This document shows, piece after piece, positions 12,929 through 17,096 of a stretch of DNA of 17,096 nt; position 1 is the stretch's first letter; each line of letters begins with the position of its first letter. The stretch comes from JAOUEA01 sp035711865 (GTDB lineage: Bacteria; Actinomycetota; UBA4738; HRBIN12), in NCBI GenBank assembly GCA_035711865.1, contig DASTBT010000034.1, forward strand, positions 1 through 17,096, in the 5' to 3' direction. The notes under the pieces were generated by a model. The model ran no database searches, had not been told where the DNA came from, and saw only the letters and a list, made by a program, of their open reading frames with translations. Made by a program: the position numbers and the translations under genes.

Positions 12929-14746
12929 GTGATCCGCACCTCATCGGGCGCCGGACGGCCGCTCGCCCTGCTCGCGCTTTCGATCGCGATGCTGCTGGCC
13001 GGTGCCGGGATGGCCGGCGCCCAGTCGGCCGAGCGCATCGCCGACTACGGCGTCGCGATCGACATCGGCGAGGACGGGACGCTCACGATCGTCGAGACGA
13101 TCGCGTACGACTTCGGGTCCGCCCAACGGCACGGCATCCTCCGTGACATCCCGACGAGGCTTCGCTACGACGACACCTACGACCGGATCTACCCGCTCGA
13201 GGTCGTCCGGGTGCGTGCCTCGGGGGATACGCCTGCCGGCTACCAGGTGGAATCCGTGGACGGCGGCATCACCCGCATCCGGGTCGGAGACCCCGACATC
13301 GAGATCTCGGGCCGTCACACCTACGAGCTCACGTACCGTGTGGAAGCCGCGCTCAACGGCTTCCGCGATCACGTCGAGCTGTATTGGAACGCGATCGGCA
13401 CCGAGTGGTCGGCCCCGATCGAGCGCGCCGACGTGCAGGTGCGCGCGCCCGCCCGCATCACGCAGGTGGCGTGCTTCCAGGGATACGAGGGTTCGACGCT
13501 GCCGTGCCAGCGGGCGACGTCGCAGGGGAACCGCGCGCGGTTCGGTCAATCGGGGCTCGGCCCGTTCAGCGGCGTCACCGTCGTCGTCGGCCTGCCGAAG
13601 GGTGCGGTGCCCCCTCCGGAGCCCGTGCTCGAGGAGCGGTGGAGCCTTGCACGGGCGTTCCAAGCGACACCGGCGACGGTCGGCGTCAGCGGAGCGCTCG
13701 GTCTCGCGGCGGTCGGGGGTGTCGTCGCCATGGCGTGGCGTCGCGGACGCGACCGCCGCTTTCGCGGTTCGCAGGTCGACCAGGTCATGGGCAACCCCAC
13801 CGGCGAGCAGCAAGCCGTTCCCATCGGCGAGGCCGGAGCCTCGGCGCCGGTCGAGTTCGCACCGCCCGACGACATGCGTCCCGGCCAGATGGGGACGCTG
13901 ATCGACGAGCAGGCCAACGTGCTCGACGTCTCGGCCACCCTGGTCGACCTGGCCGTGCGCGGGTACCTGAGGATCGAGGAGCTCCCCAAGGAAGGCTGGT
14001 TCGGGAAGGCGGATTGGAGGCTGATCCGCCTCGAGGCGCCGGACGACGACCTGCTCACGTACGAGCGGCGACTGCTCAACGGCGTGTTCCGCGACGGCAC
14101 CCAGGTGACGATCTCCGAGCTGAAGAACACGTTCGCCGAGCGGCTGAAGGGCGTGCAGGAGTCGTTGTACGCCGATTCGGTCGAGCGAAGGTGGTTCAGC
14201 GAGCGACCCGACAAGGTGCGGAGCCGATGGGTGGCGCTCGGGGTGCTGGCCCTCGTCGTCGCAGTCGGCGCGACCGTCGCGCTCGCCGCGTTCACCCACT
14301 GGGGGCTGCTCGGTATCCCGCTGATCCTCGGCGCCGTCGTGCTGCTGGCATCGTCCGGGCGGATGCCCGCCCGGACGGCGAAAGGCACGGCGATGCTCCG
14401 GCGGGTGCGGGGCTTCCGCACGGTGATCGAAACGGCCGAGACCCACATGGCGCGGTGGGCCGAGAAGGAGCTGGTGTTCACGCGGTTCCTGCCGTTCGCG
14501 GTCGTGTTCGGGGCGACCGAGAAGTGGGCGAAGGCGTTCGAGTCTCTCGGGGTCGAGCCCGACACGAGCTGGTACGTCTCGCCCCATCCTTTCGTGTATG
14601 CGAGCTTCGCCAAGTCGATGGACGGGTTCGCGGTCACCACCGGCGGCACGATCGCCTCGACCCCCTCAGGCTCCGGCTCGAGCGGGTTCTCGGGCGGAGG
14701 GTTCTCCGGTGGCGGCGGCGGCGGTGGCGGCGGCGGCAGCTGGTGA
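12929..14746 (+). CDS. DUF2207 domain membrane protein
   Basis: A 605-residue predicted exported membrane protein. Signal peptide about 1-32 (hydrophobic LALLALSIAMLLAGAGMAGA, then QSAERI). The extracytoplasmic beta-rich DUF2207 domain spans about 33-235, with ADYGVAIDIGEDGTLTIVETIAYDF and HGILRDIPTRLRYDD. Membrane segment about 251-270. A cytoplasmic region follows with DMRPGQMGTLIDEQANVLDVSATLVDLAVRGYLRIEE, then two closely spaced hydrophobic segments (about 434-478). The C-terminal tail is Ser/Gly-rich and ends in a run of glycines plus SW, a usual feature of this family. Function unknown. GTG at 12929 is 10 bases after sufU, with no ribosome site. A TAAGCT hexamer overlapping the sufU stop lies 7 bases before it, so it may be leaderless or simply read through from suf. 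Confidence 0.88.
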   Translation: MIRTSSGAGRPLALLALSIAMLLAGAGMAGAQSAERIADYGVAIDIGEDGTLTIVETIAYDFGSAQRHGILRDIPTRLRYDDTYDRIYPLEVVRVRASGDTPAGYQVESVDGGITRIRVGDPDIEISGRHTYELTYRVEAALNGFRDHVELYWNAIGTEWSAPIERADVQVRAPARITQVACFQGYEGSTLPCQRATSQGNRARFGQSGLGPFSGVTVVVGLPKGAVPPPEPVLEERWSLARAFQATPATVGVSGALGLAAVGGVVAMAWRRGRDRRFRGSQVDQVMGNPTGEQQAVPIGEAGASAPVEFAPPDDMRPGQMGTLIDEQANVLDVSATLVDLAVRGYLRIEELPKEGWFGKADWRLIRLEAPDDDLLTYERRLLNGVFRDGTQVTISELKNTFAERLKGVQESLYADSVERRWFSERPDKVRSRWVALGVLALVVAVGATVALAAFTHWGLLGIPLILGAVVLLASSGRMPARTAKGTAMLRRVRGFRTVIETAETHMARWAEKELVFTRFLPFAVVFGATEKWAKAFESLGVEPDTSWYVSPHPFVYASFAKSMDGFAVTTGGTIASTPSGSGSSGFSGGGFSGGGGGGGGGGSW

Positions 14747-14777
14747 GGGGCACACGGGGCCTGCTTCGCCGGTTCCG

Positions 14778-14795
14778 TAGCATGGTCCGGACATG
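14778..14795 (+). promoter_or_regulatory. -10 box with leaderless start of the GNAT gene
   Basis: TAGCAT (14778-14783) lies 9 bases before the ATG at 14793, placing the predicted transcription start within about three bases of the start codon. No ribosome site is present. The hexamer is identical to that before sufD. The -35 region is poor. Confidence 0.4.
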
Positions 14796-15779
14796 CGCAT
14801 CGTGTTCAGCGAGGACGGCCGAGACTTCCACCGTCGTGGGTGGCACGAGCTGGTGGAAGCCGACCCCTCCGGAACGTTCTTCCATACCCCCGCGTACCTG
14901 AAGCTCTACTGGGAGGAGTTCGGCGAGCAGCCGGACCATCTGCTGCTCGCGTTCGCCGAGGAGGACGACGGCACGCAGGTCGGCGCGTGCGCGCTCGAGC
15001 GCATCGGCGAGACCCTCCGCTTCCTCGGCGGCACCGAGGTCACCGACTACATGGGGCCGGTGGGGCTTCCCGAGCGACAGGATGCGATCGCGAAGGAGCT
15101 CTGGTCGGCCCTGCTGACCCGCGACGACTGGCGCGACGCCGACCTGCGCGGGCTCCCCGAGGACCGCCCCTGGTTCGGCCTGCTCCGCGACGCGGCGAGC
15201 GCTCAGGGGCTCGGCACGATCGAGGACGACGACGGCGTCGCGCCGTTCCTGCCGCTCCCAGGGTCGTGGGACGAGTACCTCGAAGGGCTGTCGTCGAAGC
15301 AGCGGCACGAGATCAAGCGGAAGGCCCGCAAGCTCACCGAGGGAGCCGGTGAGTACCGCGTCGTGACCGCCGACGACGAGACGCTGATCGACCTCCTCGA
15401 CCGGTTCCTCGAGCTGCACCGCACGTCGGAAGGGCCCAAGGGCGTGTTCATGGTGCCGGGGATGGAGATCTTCTTCCGCCGACTCGGCGAGGAGTTCCTG
15501 GCCGACGGGGTGTTCCGGCTCACCTTCATCGATGTGGGCGGCGAGCTGGCGGCCGGCACGATCGGGTTCGTCTGGGGCGGCACGTCGTCGCTGTACAACT
15601 CGGCGTTCGATCGCTCGTGGGGCGATCTCGCGCCCGGCATGGTGCTGGTGGCCGAGGACATCCGGCTCGCGATCGCGGAGGGATGCACCGGGTTCGACCT
15701 GCTGAAGGGAGACTACGCCTACAAGTACCGGTTCGGCTCGCAGCCCCGGCCCGTGCGGCGTCTCCTCGTCACACGCTGA
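14793..15779 (+). CDS. GNAT-fold acyltransferase, CelD/BcsL type
   Basis: A 328-residue protein of the CelD-like acetyltransferase group (Acetyltransf_6), related to proteins in polysaccharide biosynthesis and to FemAB-like double-GNAT enzymes. Visible landmarks: the N-terminal WHELVEADPSGTFFHTPAYL, LRFLGGTEVTDYMGPVGLPE, the basic segment SSKQRHEIKRKARKL that precedes the C-terminal GNAT domain, then ELAAGTIGFVWGGTSSLYNSAF and GCTGFDLLKGDYAYKYRFGS near the end, all characteristic of the family. No signal peptide or membrane segment. It is on its own after the DUF2207 gene and converges with the MDMPI gene 10 bases later. The acyl donor and acceptor cannot be told from sequence. A cell-envelope substrate is inference. 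Confidence 0.85.
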   Translation: MRIVFSEDGRDFHRRGWHELVEADPSGTFFHTPAYLKLYWEEFGEQPDHLLLAFAEEDDGTQVGACALERIGETLRFLGGTEVTDYMGPVGLPERQDAIAKELWSALLTRDDWRDADLRGLPEDRPWFGLLRDAASAQGLGTIEDDDGVAPFLPLPGSWDEYLEGLSSKQRHEIKRKARKLTEGAGEYRVVTADDETLIDLLDRFLELHRTSEGPKGVFMVPGMEIFFRRLGEEFLADGVFRLTFIDVGGELAAGTIGFVWGGTSSLYNSAFDRSWGDLAPGMVLVAEDIRLAIAEGCTGFDLLKGDYAYKYRFGSQPRPVRRLLVTR

Positions 15780-15789
15780 GCTCGCTCGT

Positions 15790-16620
15790 CTACGGGAAGG
15801 CGCGCAGGTGCCGCAAGACCGTGTCGGCGAGCTGGCGATCGCCGCCGAGCACCACCGCCCCCGAGCTCAACACGTCGTCGGGCTTCAGGCGTTGACCCGC
15901 GACGAGGGCCAGCTGGGGAGCCCTGCCGGCGATCGTGGCGTCGGGGGCCTTGCGTGCCGAGGGAGTCTCTCCTGATCCGAGACCCCAGTGCCACGAGCCC
16001 TCGCCGGCCCCCTCGGCGTCGACCCTCACGGTGAGCCCGGAGAGGTCGTATCCGTCGCGCCCGAGCGACCACGGCAGCATGCGGACCGAGAGATCGATCG
16101 TGAGGAAGACGGGCCAGTGCTCGTAGTTCGGCTCGAGTCCGTTCGTGGCCCTCACGTCCTCGCCGTGGAGCCACCATTCCACGACGCGGGTCTGCACGAG
16201 GTAGCGCGCGGCGATCGGCCCCGCGATGTAGTCGAACCGCTCCGAGGCCCAGTCGTCGTCGGAGATCGATGCGCAGTGGGCGAGGAACGAGTCGGCCGCC
16301 CGGCCCCACAACGTCAGCACCTCGCGCGTGTCGAGCCCAGATCGGCGGCTGACCGTCCAGTCGTTGAAGGCATCGATGTCGAAGGGCACGTCGGGGTGAT
16401 CGGCGCGCCACGCAACGAGCTCCGCGGGCTCCTCTCCAGCGACGAGCTGGGCCGCGATCGTGTCGCCGGCGGCGAGATGCGCGATCACGTCTCGGTTCCA
16501 CCAGCCCTCGGCGGCGCTCGGCTGCTCCCAGGTGCCGGGATCCGCGTACTGGATCATGCGACCGAGACGCTGGCGCTCGGCGTGCGCGATGCCGAGCAAC
16601 TCCTCGCGTTCGAGGCTCAC
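15790..16620 (-). CDS. Maleylpyruvate isomerase-type (MDMPI/DinB-fold) mycothiol-dependent protein
   Basis: A 276-residue protein with an N-terminal MDMPI domain: DPGTWEQPSAAEGWWNRDVIAHLAAGD holds His48, and RVVEWWLHGEDVRATNG supplies Glu148 and His152. The His and Glu-x3-His triad matches the zinc site of mycothiol-dependent maleylpyruvate isomerase. A C-terminal sterol-carrier-like domain (LTVRVDAEGAGEGSWHWGLG, APDATIAGRAPQLALVAGQR) follows. Start chosen at GTG 16620 because GGAGGAG lies 8-9 bases upstream. An open frame continues to 16971, but it runs through the divergent glycerate kinase gene. The substrate is unknown: most members are uncharacterised mycothiol- or metal-dependent enzymes. 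Mycothiol dependence supports an actinobacterial host. Confidence 0.85.
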   Translation of the reverse strand: MSLEREELLGIAHAERQRLGRMIQYADPGTWEQPSAAEGWWNRDVIAHLAAGDTIAAQLVAGEEPAELVAWRADHPDVPFDIDAFNDWTVSRRSGLDTREVLTLWGRAADSFLAHCASISDDDWASERFDYIAGPIAARYLVQTRVVEWWLHGEDVRATNGLEPNYEHWPVFLTIDLSVRMLPWSLGRDGYDLSGLTVRVDAEGAGEGSWHWGLGSGETPSARKAPDATIAGRAPQLALVAGQRLKPDDVLSSGAVVLGGDRQLADTVLRHLRAFP

Positions 16621-16705
16621 CGACGCTCCTCCTCGGGCCGGATCCCAGGCGCCGGAACGATGCTCCCGGCGAACGGCTCGGCTCGTATCGGGCCGGCCGG
16701 GCGGG

Positions 16706-16725
16706 ATTGTACAGTCCCCGCCATG
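16706..16725 (+). promoter_or_regulatory. Overlapping divergent -10 boxes at glycerate kinase / MDMPI
   Basis: The plus strand has TACAGT (16710-16715) seven bases before the kinase ATG at 16723, fitting a leaderless mRNA. The minus strand has TACAAT (16711 down to 16706), a near-consensus -10 that would serve the MDMPI gene with a leader of about 78 bases. The two hexamers share two base pairs, so polymerase could occupy only one at a time. -35 matches are weak for both. Confidence 0.42.
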
Positions 16726-17096
16726 CGCGTCCTGGTCGCTCCGGACAAGTTCCGTGGCACGCTGACCGCCCGCCAGGCCGCCGATGCCGTGGCGGCCGGC
16801 TGGCGCCGGGCCCGTCCCGGCGACGACCTCGACCTCGCGCCCATGGCCGACGGCGGGGAGGGCACGATGGACACGCTGACGGCGGCCCTGGGGGGCAGGA
16901 TCGAGCGCCGGCAGGTCAGTGGGCCGCTGGGCGACCCGGTGGATGGCGCGTTCGGCGTCGCGCAGGCGCACGACGGGCGGGTCGGGGTGGTGGAGATGGC
17001 CCTGGCCTCCGGCCTCGCGCTGCTCGGCGAGGGGCGGCGGGATCCGTTGCGCGCCACGACCCGGGGCACCGGCGAGCTGATCCGGGCGGCCCTCGA
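16723..17096 (+). CDS. Glycerate kinase, 3' truncated by window edge
   Basis: Phosphorylates D-glycerate using ATP, feeding glyoxylate and serine-derived carbon into glycolysis. The visible 124 residues begin MRVLVAPDKFRGTLTARQAA and include the family signature PMADGGEGTMDTL, then GPLGDPVDGAFG and VVEMALASGLALL, all characteristic of GlxK/GarK-type (family 1) glycerate kinases of about 370-390 residues. The C-terminal two thirds lie outside the window. It is divergent from the MDMPI gene and has a -10 box seven bases before the ATG and no ribosome site. Confidence 0.94.
   Translation, partial: MRVLVAPDKFRGTLTARQAADAVAAGWRRARPGDDLDLAPMADGGEGTMDTLTAALGGRIERRQVSGPLGDPVDGAFGVAQAHDGRVGVVEMALASGLALLGEGRRDPLRATTRGTGELIRAAL

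Noticed and set aside
12941..14587. Long open frame antisense to the DUF2207 gene
   Set aside because: Low-complexity Arg/His/Gly-rich translation, no start signal, and complete overlap with a recognised family on the plus strand.
14680..14743. GGC-rich tandem repeat
   Set aside because: It is simply the codon run for the Gly-rich C-terminus common to DUF2207 proteins.
14783..14795. GTCCGGAC palindrome shared with the sseA leader (4182-4189)
   Set aside because: An 8-base palindrome made almost only of G and C is expected by chance in a genome this GC-rich, and the two genes share no evident function.
16621..16971. N-terminal extension of the MDMPI protein
   Set aside because: It would read through the divergent glycerate kinase. 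The GTG at 16620 has a good ribosome site and the family N-terminus begins there.

Overview
This is a very GC-rich chromosomal window whose codon third positions are overwhelmingly G or C. Everything in it looks like an actinobacterium (Actinomycetota). The SUF operon contains a Rieske protein and SufU, there is a mycothiol-type (MDMPI) isomerase domain, a mycobacterial-style SseA/CysA thiosulfate sulfurtransferase, a DUF2207 protein, and several genes with a -10 box immediately before the start codon (leaderless pattern). A genus cannot be named from this sequence alone. No phage, IS, CRISPR, tRNA or rRNA was recognised.

Layout. 1-918: 3' part of a glycine-cleavage T protein (gcvT), cut by the window edge. 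920-3628, minus strand: a NarL-type response regulator, then a soluble histidine kinase carrying a degenerate receiver domain, then a small secreted lipoprotein. 3708-4082: sufT-like DUF59 protein. 4083-4380: a structured leader containing a 23-codon reading frame with tandem Cys codons, upstream of the rhodanese sseA (4381-5229). 5242-6032, minus: a PAP2 phosphatase preceded by a translationally coupled 54-residue membrane protein. 6212-12918: the SUF iron-sulfur cluster assembly genes sufB, sufD, Rieske ferredoxin, sufC, sufS and sufU. A frameshifted nitronate monooxygenase-like gene (7658-8628) lies between sufB and sufD on the opposite strand. 12929-14746: DUF2207 membrane protein. 14793-15779: CelD-type GNAT acyltransferase. 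15790-16620, minus: MDMPI/DinB-type protein. 16723-17096: 5' part of a glycerate kinase, cut by the window edge.

How the genes work together. The core is sulfur and iron-sulfur metabolism. SufS takes sulfur from cysteine and SufU receives it. SufB-SufC-SufD form the scaffold/ATPase on which clusters are built, SufT assists cluster maturation, and SseA handles sulfane sulfur. The leader before sseA looks like a cysteine-sensing attenuator, which would tie this locus to cysteine supply. The Rieske protein inside the operon could deliver electrons to assembly, which is inference. No SufE and no SufR-type regulator is visible.

The most interesting points are the Cys-codon leader with its hairpins, the kinase whose receiver has lost all three catalytic residues, the splitting of the suf cluster by an antisense broken gene, and the unannotated coupled mini-gene before PAP2.
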